From the NCBI GenBank assembly GCA_029262895.1, contig JAJCYM010000042.1:1-64000 (forward strand): DNA of 64,000 bases, written 5' to 3'. Shown here one piece after another: positions 9,410 through 17,813 of this stretch. This DNA is from Roseivirga sp. GTDB taxonomy: Bacteria > Bacteroidota > Bacteroidia > Cytophagales > Cyclobacteriaceae. A model generated the notes under the pieces. It saw only the letters and a program-made list of their open reading frames with translations, ran no database searches and was not told the origin of the DNA. Position 1 is the stretch's first letter; each line of letters starts with the position of its first letter. The position numbers and the translations under genes are program-made.

Positions 9410-9814
9410 TTATTCGAATTTCACTTTATCAACCTCAACGCTGACAAAAGGCCCATTCTTCGCTTCTATGATTTTCGTATTGTCTTCCAATATTTCATAC
9501 CCATGGCCTCCATAAGCCATTATGGCCAAATCTCCAGTATTTAGAGTTAGTTCGGTGACATACTCCATCTCCTGGTCAAAAATAGTGGCTTTCATAGACC
9601 CTGATTTTACGTATACCATTTCCTGGGTAATGTTGGCTTCTCTTGGCACCAGGTTATGTTTGTGCTTGGCAAGCTTTTTACCACCCTGATACCACCATGA
9701 ACCTACTTGTATAAAAAGAGGATTGTCGGTAATAAAATTCAGGCCCTCCACCCAATCACTATCTCTGTAGATAATACATAATAGATTATCCTTTTTATCT
9801 TTTATCTGTTGCAT
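9410..9814 (-). CDS. Cupin-fold protein of nucleotide-sugar locus
   Basis: The 134-residue protein has a pattern of beta strands with a KHKHN segment (about 50-54), a glycine-bounded hairpin (VYVKSGSMKATIFD) and MAYGGHGYEILED near residues 99-111. This resembles a single cupin barrel of the RmlC-like superfamily. The His and Gly positions fit a small-molecule-binding cupin. It lies 5 bp downstream of the epimerase gene and probably works on the same sugar. I cannot assign a reaction; an isomerase or a sugar-binding accessory role are both possible. Confidence 0.6.
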   Translation of the reverse strand: MQQIKDKKDNLLCIIYRDSDWVEGLNFITDNPLFIQVGSWWYQGGKKLAKHKHNLVPREANITQEMVYVKSGSMKATIFDQEMEYVTELTLNTGDLAIMAYGGHGYEILEDNTKIIEAKNGPFVSVEVDKVKFE

Positions 9815-9819
9815 TTATA

Positions 9820-10344
9820 TTATTTATCTCGGTTTGATAATACAGGGTTTTCGCAAGGCCATGGAATATTCAACTTAGGGTCGTTCCATTTTATGGTAAA
9901 CTGCTGATCGTAGTCATTGTAATTGCCAATATAACTCAGTTTGTAATTATAAATAGCATAGTCTGAGGTAACCAGAAATGCGTTGCCAAATCCGGGCGGT
10001 ATAAGCACCATTTTTGGGCTTTTATAGTCAAGTTCAAATGTGTCGTACTTCATATAGGTGCCTGAATCAGGGCGATTGTCTACAACGACTTGGAATATGT
10101 TACCATAAACACAATTAACAAGTTTCCAGGATTCAAAATCACCATGCACTCCTCTCAACACATTCTTGTTGTTGTAGGCATATTTAGAATGATCAAAACT
10201 CAGGTGATGTAAAGTTTCTTCTTGAAAAATCGATTTTAAGTAGTCGGTGTATAGGAAACCCCGATGATCTTGAAAAACATCGGGTTCTATAATAGTTACC
10301 TCTGAAAAAATCTCAGATCTACTTACTTTAAAATCACTGTACAT
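9820..10344 (-). CDS. RmlC-like nucleotide-sugar epimerase (resembles Campylobacter MlghB)
   Basis: The 174-residue cupin has the RmlC-type catalytic His within VLRGVHGD (about residues 60-67), the VYGNIFQVVVDNRPDSGTY strand pair, LIPPGFGNAF and a Tyr-rich DYAIYNYKLSY strand. Canonical dTDP-4-keto-rhamnose epimerases have a His in the IPPGFAHGF position, here Asn. From memory this variant matches the Campylobacter jejuni GDP-6-deoxy-4-keto-heptose C3/C5 epimerase MlghB (Cj1430). It lies 8 bp downstream of gmd, which supports a GDP-linked 4-keto substrate. Whether one or two carbons are epimerised is unknown. Confidence 0.78.
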   Translation of the reverse strand: MYSDFKVSRSEIFSEVTIIEPDVFQDHRGFLYTDYLKSIFQEETLHHLSFDHSKYAYNNKNVLRGVHGDFESWKLVNCVYGNIFQVVVDNRPDSGTYMKYDTFELDYKSPKMVLIPPGFGNAFLVTSDYAIYNYKLSYIGNYNDYDQQFTIKWNDPKLNIPWPCENPVLSNRDK

Positions 10345-10352
10345 TTATTCAA

Positions 10353-11378
10353 TTAATCAAATCCATAATCATCAAATTCGAGATCATATTTCATCATGAT
10401 CCTTACCAATTCCTCTAATGTCGTTTCTACCTCCCACCCCAGTTTTTCTCGTGCCTTTGTAGCGTCTCCAATTAATAAATCTACCTCCGTAGGTCTGAAG
10501 TATTTCGAATCAACCTCAACACGTAATTCTCCCGTTGATTTGTCATATCCCTTCTCTTCAACACCTTTTCCTTTCCATTCAATTTCCACATTAACTTCCT
10601 TAAAAGCTAGCTCTACAAAATATCGAATAGTATGTGTTTTATTCGTAGCGGCAACATAGTCCTCAGCTTCAGGCTGCTGCAGCATTAACCACATCATTTC
10701 CACATACTCCTTTGCATATCCCCAATCACGTTGTGAATCAAGATTTCCTAAGGTTACTTTTTCTTGTAATCCTTTTTTGATATTTGCAACAGCCTTTGTT
10801 ATTTTTTTTGTGACAAAAGTTTCACCTCTTCTCGGTGATTCATGGTTAAAAAGAATACCATTAACTGCAAACAAACCATATGCCTCACGATAGTTCTTTG
10901 TAATCCAAAAGGCATAAAGTTTCGCAACAGCATATGGTGAACGAGGATAAAAAGGAGTCTTCTCAGTCTGTGGAATTTCTCTAACCTTCCCATAGAGTTC
11001 CGATGTAGAGGCTTGATAAAACCTTATTTTTGGATTGTGAGCTTTGATCGCGTCCAAAATCCTCAAGGCTCCAATCGCGTCTATATCAGCAGTATATTCT
11101 GGGACTTCAAAAGAGACTAAAACATGAGATTGTGCGGCAAGGTTATATATTTCATCAGGATTGATGGTTCGAATTAATCTACCCAAATTACTAGAATCAG
11201 CTAAATCCCCATGATGAAGAATAAGTTTTGACTTTTGCATGATTTTCTCAATCCTACTCGTAGTGAAAACCGAAGATCTCCGGATAATTCCATGCACCTC
11301 ATATCCTTTTTCGAGAAGAAATTCGGCCAGATAAGAACCATCTTGACCCGTTATGCCTGTTATTAATGCTGTTTTCAT
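10353..11378 (-). CDS. gmd: GDP-mannose 4,6-dehydratase
   Basis: The 341-residue extended short-chain dehydrogenase has the Rossmann motif [15 protein letters not shown] (7-21), RR-SS NADP-binding residues at about 33-36, the Ser/Thr-Tyr-x3-Lys site (STSELYG, then [10 protein letters not shown]) and [12 protein letters not shown], all characteristic of Gmd. It converts GDP-mannose to GDP-4-keto-6-deoxymannose, the branch point for fucose, rhamnose and perosamine. A GDP-heptose dehydratase is an alternative given the MlghB-like neighbour. It is the first gene of the minus-strand polysaccharide operon, so the promoter should lie in the 558 bp upstream. Confidence 0.9.
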   Translation of the reverse strand: MKTALITGITGQDGSYLAEFLLEKGYEVHGIIRRSSVFTTSRIEKIMQKSKLILHHGDLADSSNLGRLIRTINPDEIYNLAAQSHVLVSFEVPEYTADIDAIGALRILDAIKAHNPKIRFYQASTSELYGKVREIPQTEKTPFYPRSPYAVAKLYAFWITKNYREAYGLFAVNGILFNHESPRRGETFVTKKITKAVANIKKGLQEKVTLGNLDSQRDWGYAKEYVEMMWLMLQQPEAEDYVAATNKTHTIRYFVELAFKEVNVEIEWKGKGVEEKGYDKSTGELRVEVDSKYFRPTEVDLLIGDATKAREKLGWEVETTLEELVRIMMKYDLEFDDYGFD

Positions 11379-11936
11379 GTTTTCAATACAATCACCTTTT
11401 CGTATGACCCCTTTCCGGCTATTTGTGACAATAGGCCTAGTTTTGATCGATTTGTTATCACACCCTAGAGATTAAACATCTCAACAAATTAATGATGGTG
11501 ACTTTTTCACCCCATTCAATTAAAGTCTTGATGATCCAAAATTATGATAACAATCAAGTCTTTCACGAATAATTGTGAGTTTTAATTAGGCTTCTATCTT
11601 GTCTTGTGAGATGTCAGAGGGTGTTTCAATTTAGAATTAATAATTTATGGTCAAGTTCCGGAGTCAAAAGGCCTTTTGAGTTAAATATTCACTCTGAAAA
11701 GAAAATGATTTTTGACCAATTAACTACCATTATTGAAAATTATCTTTTTGGCGTTACGTTTTAAGAGCTTTGCATCAATTCAAAGCCATTCTTTATCTTA
11801 AATTGGTTTAAGGCAAAAGAGCCATAATAAGTTGACTTGGCTCTGAAATGATGAAAATTCTTTCTTTATTAGGCGCATTACTTAAAACCAAGATTGGTCT
11901 ACAACGGCATTTTCTATCACAAAATCACATAATATT
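11379..11936. other. Divergent intergenic region of the polysaccharide locus
   Basis: This 558 bp AT-rich spacer separates the start of the minus-strand operon (gmd) from the plus-strand carbamoyltransferase gene, so promoters for both should lie here. I found no open frame worth reporting, no tRNA and no clear TTG/TAnnTTTG promoter pair. Its size is large compared with other gaps in the window, leaving room for a long 5' untranslated leader on either side. Confidence 0.5.
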
Positions 11937-13658
11937 TTGAAGATCATAGGATTACATGATGGACATAACGCCTCAGTGTGTTATTTGGAAAACGGGATAG
12001 TAAAATCCCTTTTACAGGAAGAGAGGTTGGTAGGAGAAAAGAACTTTGCGGGTTTTCCGGAGAGGTCTCTCACCTATATAATAGCATCAAATAACTTGAC
12101 AGTTAGTGATATAGACTATTTTGTCTTCAATGGATATCACATCGCATATCCAAGCAATAGAGAAGAACTTCTTAAGAGTTATCGGGAAAGTCATGGTCCC
12201 ATCGTTGCCTTGAAGTATTTGGCTAAGAAAACCCCAGTATACAGTCTGTTTAAAAAAAGAAGGAAAGCCAATAGAATGTCCTATTTGACCGAATTGGGTG
12301 TCGAATCTGATAAAATTCGTTTTGTCGAGCATCATCTAGCTCACGGGTCTGCAGCGTACTATGGAGCTCCCTGGGTAAAGAGAAACGAAGAGGTATTAAT
12401 ACTTACTCAGGATGGAAGTGGGGATGGACTTTCAGGAACGGTAAGTATTGGTAAGGATGGAAAGATTAAAAGAATTGCAGACATAAAGAAGGAGGACTCT
12501 CTTGGAAGGTTATACGCCAATATTACCTTTCTTATGGGTATGGTACCTTTGGAGCATGAATATAAACTTATGGGTATGGCCCCATATGCTCCTAAATACG
12601 GCCGGGAAAAATCCTATAAAGTCTTTAAAGAGATTCTGGAATTTTCAGGCCCTGATGGTTTGAGTTGGAAACGCAGAGCAGGATTACCTCCGATTCAAAG
12701 AATGTATCCTTACCTACGTAAGAAAACCGAGCTCCAGAGGTTCGACTGGATAGCTGCCGGAATTCAGAAGTTTACGGAGCAAATGCTCGTTCAATGGGTA
12801 AAAAATGCGATTAAAAAAACCGGCATCAAGAAAGTTGTCCTTTCTGGCGGTACTTTTATGAATGTAAAGGCAAATCAGCTAATTCATGAATTACCCGAGG
12901 TAGAAAAGCTCTTTGTTTTCCCTTCTTGTGGTGATGAAACCAATGCGATAGGTGCGGCCTGGAACCTATATCATCAAAAGAATTCTGAAGCTCCTATAAG
13001 GGGTTTAGATAGCTTGTATCATGGGCCCGATGTTACAAAAACGGTCGATGTCTTGTCCTATTTAGAAGCTCTTAACAAGGACTCCACTGAGGCTATCAAG
13101 TATGAATACTTCGATAATATTGAATTCAAAACTGCCGAACTTTTGGCAGCTGGTGAAATAGTCGCACGATGCAAAGGCCCTATGGAGTTCGGTGCTAGAG
13201 GGCTTGGGAATCGTTCAATTTTATCTCCAGCTTCTGACCCAAATAAAATTGCAATAATCAATAATATGGTTAAGAAAAGGGACTTTTGGATGCCCTTTGC
13301 ACCTGTAATGCTCAAAGAAAGGGTGGACGATTACATCATCAATCCAAAGAAAATTGACGCACCGTATATGATACTCACTTTCGATACAACTGATCGCTAC
13401 AAGGAGTTTATTGGAGGTGTGCAGCAGGTAGATCGAACGGCCAGGCCCCAAGTAATAGATGGTAGTCGAAATCCAGATTATTATAAGCTTCTCAAACGAT
13501 ATGAAGAAATTACCGGCAGTGGTGTTATGATTAACACTTCATTTAATCTACATGGTCTTCCAATCGTATATGGCCCGAAAGAGGCTCTTCATGTTTTCCA
13601 AAATTCTGGTTTAGAGTATTTGGCACTTGGCAATTTTTTGGTAAGTAAAAAGGACTGA
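11937..13658 (+). CDS. Carbamoyltransferase (NodU/CmcH/TobZ family)
   Basis: The 573-residue protein starts MKIIGLHDGHNAS, the ASKHA-type first strand of the family. It has the metal/adenylate site histidines in EHHLAHGSAAYY (near residues 129-140), the acidic TQDGSGDG loop (about 159-166) and SGGTFMNVKANQ. The C-terminal region (from about 390) ends in the TSFNLHGLPIV segment. The enzyme makes carbamoyl-adenylate from carbamoyl phosphate and ATP and carbamoylates a sugar hydroxyl. The start is a TTG at 11937: an in-frame TAA lies at 11883 and no ATG intervenes. It heads the plus-strand arm of the glycan locus. Confidence 0.88.
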   Translation: MKIIGLHDGHNASVCYLENGIVKSLLQEERLVGEKNFAGFPERSLTYIIASNNLTVSDIDYFVFNGYHIAYPSNREELLKSYRESHGPIVALKYLAKKTPVYSLFKKRRKANRMSYLTELGVESDKIRFVEHHLAHGSAAYYGAPWVKRNEEVLILTQDGSGDGLSGTVSIGKDGKIKRIADIKKEDSLGRLYANITFLMGMVPLEHEYKLMGMAPYAPKYGREKSYKVFKEILEFSGPDGLSWKRRAGLPPIQRMYPYLRKKTELQRFDWIAAGIQKFTEQMLVQWVKNAIKKTGIKKVVLSGGTFMNVKANQLIHELPEVEKLFVFPSCGDETNAIGAAWNLYHQKNSEAPIRGLDSLYHGPDVTKTVDVLSYLEALNKDSTEAIKYEYFDNIEFKTAELLAAGEIVARCKGPMEFGARGLGNRSILSPASDPNKIAIINNMVKKRDFWMPFAPVMLKERVDDYIINPKKIDAPYMILTFDTTDRYKEFIGGVQQVDRTARPQVIDGSRNPDYYKLLKRYEEITGSGVMINTSFNLHGLPIVYGPKEALHVFQNSGLEYLALGNFLVSKKD

Positions 13659-13976
13659 TCTAAGACCTCTTCTCATTACCAGTTGGTAATGCAGTTAGTT
13701 CATTATGATAGTTTTTCACCAATTTTAAAAGGGTTTATAAGTTCTAAAGTCAGTTATTACCTCACAAATTAGTGGCAAACATTAAGAAATTTTGGGTCTT
13801 TGACAAATCCAAAATCGTGGAAGGAAAAATTGCATATTCAATTTGATATATTTTCAGGGTTTCTCCGAAAAAGCGACAAGAAATGTCGACAAGGTATCAT
13901 TAAGAAAATTAAATTGTCCTGAAGTATTATCATGTAGCTGGAATGGGTGGACATTCCAACTGCCTGTCATGTGTAA
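13659..13976 (+). other. Non-coding spacer, probably decayed coding sequence
   Basis: These 318 bp follow the carbamoyltransferase stop. Short open stretches occur in several frames. One, about 13780-13920, reads LRNFGSLTNPKSWKEKLHIQ before a TGA. None is long enough or bounded to call a gene. Because a clearly broken gene follows directly, the likeliest reading is that this is the eroded upstream part of it or of a neighbour. Confidence 0.4.
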
Positions 13977-14431
13977 TTGTCAAGAAAATTTATGATTACT
14001 TTTCATCATAATTTAAAGGAGGCCATCCAAAATTTTCAACATAGTCTCCAAAGACTACAAAAATTGGCTCGTTTAAGCACCATTTGTATGCACGGCAGCC
14101 CTATGTCTCCTCATGACTCTGAAGATTTATGGAAAATAGCTATGGCGATTTTGATATTGACTTCAACCAGGTGTTTTACCTCACGGATACAGGGCGTAGA
14201 TGGGATGGGCAAAAGGTGAGTGTCAGGGACCAGGTAAATTCAACTTTTGAACAGAGCTTTAATACAACGGATCAAATTATTGCTGCTTGTGTAAAGGATG
14301 AATTACCAGATAAAATCATGTTTACGTTTCATCCCCAAAGATGGAATGACGGCCTTTTGTCCTGGTGCAAGGAGTTGGTGTTCCAAAACATAAAGAACCT
14401 CGTAAAGAGAGTCTGGCCGGTTAGACAATAA
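13977..14431 (+). pseudogene. Broken polysaccharide-deacetylase-like gene (frameshift plus internal deletion)
   Basis: Two overlapping plus-strand frames read like consecutive parts of one protein. Frame one (13977-about 14135) has LKEAIQNFQHSLQRLQKLA followed by STICMHGSPMSPHDSEDLWK, the central part of polysaccharide-deacetylase-related proteins of glycan loci. Frame two (from about 14129) continues YGDFDIDFNQVFYLTDTGRR and ends with MFTFHPQRWNDG. At the junction a frameshift is combined with loss of roughly a dozen residues expected between DLWK and the DIDF strand. The N-terminal third is absent. Family assignment is from remembered sequence pattern. It sits between two intact plus-strand genes, so decay of one member of the arm is likely. 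Confidence 0.65.
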
Positions 14432-14623
14432 TCTATTTTTTTCTTGAAATAAGAATGTATAAAAAAATCGACCTTCAAGCCCCTTAAATGCAATTTATTG
14501 TACCTAACCAACATTAAAAGAGGCCTGATCGTCCGATTTATCACTTCCGCCTGTTCAGAAAATCAAAAAATATCGCTTTATTGTAGGCTCGACCTGCTTT
14601 AATAACATAAGTAACCCAAAGTA

Positions 14624-15775
14624 TTGAGCCTTTATTCTGAGCCATATGGTGACGCAGATCTTCTGGTGGAAGATGATGTTCTTCGCGATCTTCTGAGGAA
14701 GGAATCGGAAGAGAGTGAGGATTTTGGAGAAAAACTAGACGATGAGATAACGGGCAAAACTCGCGAATTCATTGAAAAATATCATCGGGTCTGGACAGAC
14801 CCTTGTTCAGCTGTTCTTAAAACTTCCACAGCATTTAACGTAGATCATTACCCGTCATGTCAAAAATCAGCTGCGGGATATGATTTCATAATTAACCTCA
14901 AGAATATCAATGATACCTTGCTCATTAATGAGTTGTTTTCCTCATTCAACAAAAAACTTAGGACAGGAGGCACTTTTATAGGATGTGTTGAAACTTATCA
15001 GTTGAGAAAAAAGAGACTCCTAAAAAAGTATCCTTTTGGGCTTAACTATGTCTACTACTTTTTCGACTATTCTTTTAAAAGAGTATTTCCTAAAATCAAG
15101 CTTCTTAATAAGTTATACTTCTTTGTAACTGCAGGCCGTAAACGAGCAATTTCAGAAACTGAAGCTCTTGGTAGGCTCAATTACTGTGGCTTCAAGATAT
15201 TGGAGACTATTACTGATGACAACCGCATGTATTTTGCCGTGAAAAAAGTCAAGCAAGAGACGGCTGTTCTGGAAAAAGGTTACCACATCTTCCTTAGGTT
15301 ACCAAGACAAGGAAAAGGGGGCAAATCTATTCAAGTTTATAAACTTAGGACTATGTTTCCCTATGCGGAGTATATACAAGATTATGTATACAACCAGAAT
15401 CAATTACAGGAGGGAGGAAAGTTCAAAAATGATTTTCGCATTTCCCTTTTAGGCAGGTTTTTGAGAAAGTACTTTCTGGATGAGGTTCCTATGCTCCTCA
15501 ATTTGGTTAAGGGAGAGCTTAAGCTGGTCGGTGTTAGACCGCTAAGTAATCAATACCTCAGCCTATATAGTCAAGACTTGATTCAAAAACGGATGGCTTA
15601 CAAGCCAGGTTTGATTCCTCCTTATTATGCGGATTTACCGAAAACGATTGATGAAATTCAAGAATCGGAAGCGCGATATTTGGATGCCTATGAAAGAGCT
15701 CCCTTGAGAACTGATGTACGTTACTTCTTTATGGCCTTACAAAACATAGTTTTCCGTAAAGCTCGCAGCAAATAG
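14624..15775 (+). CDS. Bacterial sugar-phosphate transferase domain fused to methyltransferase-like N-terminus
   Basis: The C-terminal half (about residues 220-380) is a bacterial sugar transferase domain. It has KLRTM at 240-244, the catalytic Asp-Glu pair in LDEVPMLLNL (D286, E287), VGVRPLS, and KPGLIPPYYADLP. Such enzymes move a sugar-1-phosphate onto undecaprenyl phosphate to begin repeat-unit assembly. The usual hydrophobic re-entrant helix before the domain is missing; instead residues 1-215 look like a degenerate methyltransferase fold. The called start is a TTG at 14624; a GTG about 45 bases further on is an alternative. It is the last gene of the plus-strand arm and stops 6 bp from the convergent small gene. 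Confidence 0.75.
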   Translation: MSLYSEPYGDADLLVEDDVLRDLLRKESEESEDFGEKLDDEITGKTREFIEKYHRVWTDPCSAVLKTSTAFNVDHYPSCQKSAAGYDFIINLKNINDTLLINELFSSFNKKLRTGGTFIGCVETYQLRKKRLLKKYPFGLNYVYYFFDYSFKRVFPKIKLLNKLYFFVTAGRKRAISETEALGRLNYCGFKILETITDDNRMYFAVKKVKQETAVLEKGYHIFLRLPRQGKGGKSIQVYKLRTMFPYAEYIQDYVYNQNQLQEGGKFKNDFRISLLGRFLRKYFLDEVPMLLNLVKGELKLVGVRPLSNQYLSLYSQDLIQKRMAYKPGLIPPYYADLPKTIDEIQESEARYLDAYERAPLRTDVRYFFMALQNIVFRKARSK

Positions 15776-15781
15776 TAAGGG

Positions 15782-15982
15782 CTACAGCTCGCTTATATCA
15801 AAATCCTCCCCCTTTCCATATCTGATCAGGTCATAAAGGCGATAAGTCTCCAGTGTATAGACATCCTTTAATCGGCAATCTCCATCTCCCATAATTTCCA
15901 ATACTTCGAATTCTGAGACCTCACCGAAATTTACAAGCTTGAATTTTTTACCAACTCTAAGATTGTTCAAGGATTTTGCCAT
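15782..15982 (-). CDS. Small conserved hypothetical protein (SH3-like)
   Basis: The 66-residue protein begins MAKSLNNLRVGKKFKLVNFG and alternates short beta strands (FKLVNFGEVSEFEVLEIMG, DCRLKDVYTLETYRLYDLI), suggesting a small SH3- or Tudor-like barrel. It has no signal peptide or membrane segment and is acidic at the C-terminus. It lies 12 bp downstream of the acyl-CoA synthetase gene, so it is probably co-transcribed. I do not recognise a function; similar small proteins seem common in Cytophagales. Confidence 0.65.
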   Translation of the reverse strand: MAKSLNNLRVGKKFKLVNFGEVSEFEVLEIMGDGDCRLKDVYTLETYRLYDLIRYGKGEDFDISEL

Positions 15983-15994
15983 CGAGCGAAGGTA

Positions 15995-17755
15995 TCATAC
16001 ATCATATATCTTCTCTACCTCTTCCGAATATTTTTCTTTGATGATTCTTCTTTTGAGTTTCATGGTTGGTGTCAACTCCCCGGAATCTATGCCCCATTGG
16101 TCTGATACGAGATGAAACTTCTTGATCTGCTCCCAATTTCCAAATTGCTGATTTGCCTCACTTATCTCATTCTGAAACTTATCAATCAATTTTTCATTTT
16201 CAAGCACATTTCCCGAGGACATATCTATATCATGTCTTTTACACCAGCTCTCAACTCCCTCCATATTCGGGACAACAAGGGCAGCAGGAAACTTTCGATT
16301 TTCACCAATAACCATGGCTTGTTCAATAAGTATGGACTCCTTTAGCCTATTTTCAATGACCTGCGGGGCCACATATTTGCCGCCAGAAGTTTTGAACATT
16401 TCCTTCTTGCGATCTGTGATTCTCAAATAACCTTCTTCGTCTAATTCGCCAATATCACCACTATGAAACCAAGCATCCTTAATTACCTCATCTGTTTGTT
16501 CAGGATCTTTGTAGTAACCCTGCATTATATTGGGTCCCTTAACCAAAATTTCACCATCCTCCGCAATTTTTACCTTAACATCCCGCAAAAGAGGTCCCAC
16601 ATACTCCAATTTGGCCTGCTCACTTTGATGGGTTCCTATGCAAACTCCAGGGGAAGTTTCAGTCAGACCATAACCCTCCATAATTTTGATGTCAGCAGCC
16701 CAGAAGACCCTTTTCAATCTGATTTGCAGGGCTGAAGCTCCAATAATAATATGTTTTATATTACCTCCTAATGCCTCTTGCCATTTGCTAAAAATCAATT
16801 TTCTGGCAATGGAAAGTTTCAAATTATAAATAGCCCCATGGTTTCGGTTTGGTTCATATTTCAATCCCAGATTTACGGCCCAAAAGAACAATTGCTTCTT
16901 TACTCCTGACAGGGCATAGCCCTTTTCAATAATTTTATCGTAAACCTTCTCCAAGAGTCTGGGCACACAATTGAATCCATGTGGTTTAATCTCTCTGATA
17001 TTATCTACTAGCAAATCGAGGCTTTCTGCATAATAGACTGAAACCCCCAAGTACCAATAGAAATATATGGCTACTCGCTCAAAAATATGGCAAAGGGGTA
17101 AAAAGCTCAGGGCCCGGTCTCCACTCAAATAAGCCGGCCTCTCGGATGCCGCCATCGCATTTGACATGACATTCTTGTGAGACAACATCACTCCTTTAGG
17201 TCTACCTGTGGTGCCTGACGTATAAATAATGGTCAGCAAATCATCTTCATGAATCGCATCCATTCTTTTTTTCATTTCGATTTCTGATTCATCAGATCCA
17301 TTGGAAAACAGATTTTCCCAGAAATCAAAATTGTCAAGCTTCTCAAAGGAATAAATTGAGATGTCACTTCCGTTCATTTCAATTGCGGCTTTTGCTTTAT
17401 CGCAAATTTCCTGATTGGAAGCAAACACCACCTTGACTTCAGAATGATCGAAAATGTAGGCGTAATCTTCAATGGTAATGGTGGGATACATAGGAACACC
17501 GATGGCTCCAGATTGTTGAATTGCGATATCAACGATGTTCCATTCAGATCTGTTTTCGCTGATAATGGCGATTTTATCCCCAGGTGAAATTCCCAGGTTC
17601 AGCAATCCGAATGTTAGTTTTTTACAAAGTTCAATTACTTCTTCCGTGGATTTTTCTATCCAATTGCCATCTCGTTTATCTGCCAGGCAAATGGGTAAAT
17701 TGAACTTCTCAAGCTGGTAGGGCAACAGCTCGAATAGTCTGGTTGGGCTATTCAT
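15995..17755 (-). CDS. Long-chain fatty-acid--CoA ligase (AMP-forming)
   Basis: The 586-residue adenylate-forming enzyme has the P-loop TIIYTSGTTGRPKGVM (175-190), the GYGLTETSPG motif near residue 360, and the hinge block WFHSGDIGELDEEGYLRITD followed by RKKEMFKTSGGKYV. It activates fatty acids to acyl-CoA through an acyl-adenylate. Length and motifs match the FadD15/FAA-like group common in Bacteroidota. The protein is cytoplasmic or peripherally membrane-bound. It lies 58 bp downstream of a 607-codon TPR gene region that has its own context, and it shares the strand with the small hypothetical gene that follows. Confidence 0.93.
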   Translation of the reverse strand: MNSPTRLFELLPYQLEKFNLPICLADKRDGNWIEKSTEEVIELCKKLTFGLLNLGISPGDKIAIISENRSEWNIVDIAIQQSGAIGVPMYPTITIEDYAYIFDHSEVKVVFASNQEICDKAKAAIEMNGSDISIYSFEKLDNFDFWENLFSNGSDESEIEMKKRMDAIHEDDLLTIIYTSGTTGRPKGVMLSHKNVMSNAMAASERPAYLSGDRALSFLPLCHIFERVAIYFYWYLGVSVYYAESLDLLVDNIREIKPHGFNCVPRLLEKVYDKIIEKGYALSGVKKQLFFWAVNLGLKYEPNRNHGAIYNLKLSIARKLIFSKWQEALGGNIKHIIIGASALQIRLKRVFWAADIKIMEGYGLTETSPGVCIGTHQSEQAKLEYVGPLLRDVKVKIAEDGEILVKGPNIMQGYYKDPEQTDEVIKDAWFHSGDIGELDEEGYLRITDRKKEMFKTSGGKYVAPQVIENRLKESILIEQAMVIGENRKFPAALVVPNMEGVESWCKRHDIDMSSGNVLENEKLIDKFQNEISEANQQFGNWEQIKKFHLVSDQWGIDSGELTPTMKLKRRIIKEKYSEEVEKIYDV

Positions 17756-17813
17756 GGTTAAGTTTGGCTAATTGTTAAAAATTAATATAGCCAAAATTTG
17801 GGCTTTTTATATC

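Noticed and set aside
14329-14544. 71-codon minus-strand frame over the decayed deacetylase-like gene
   Set aside because: It runs opposite recognisable deacetylase sequence and shows no feature of its own.
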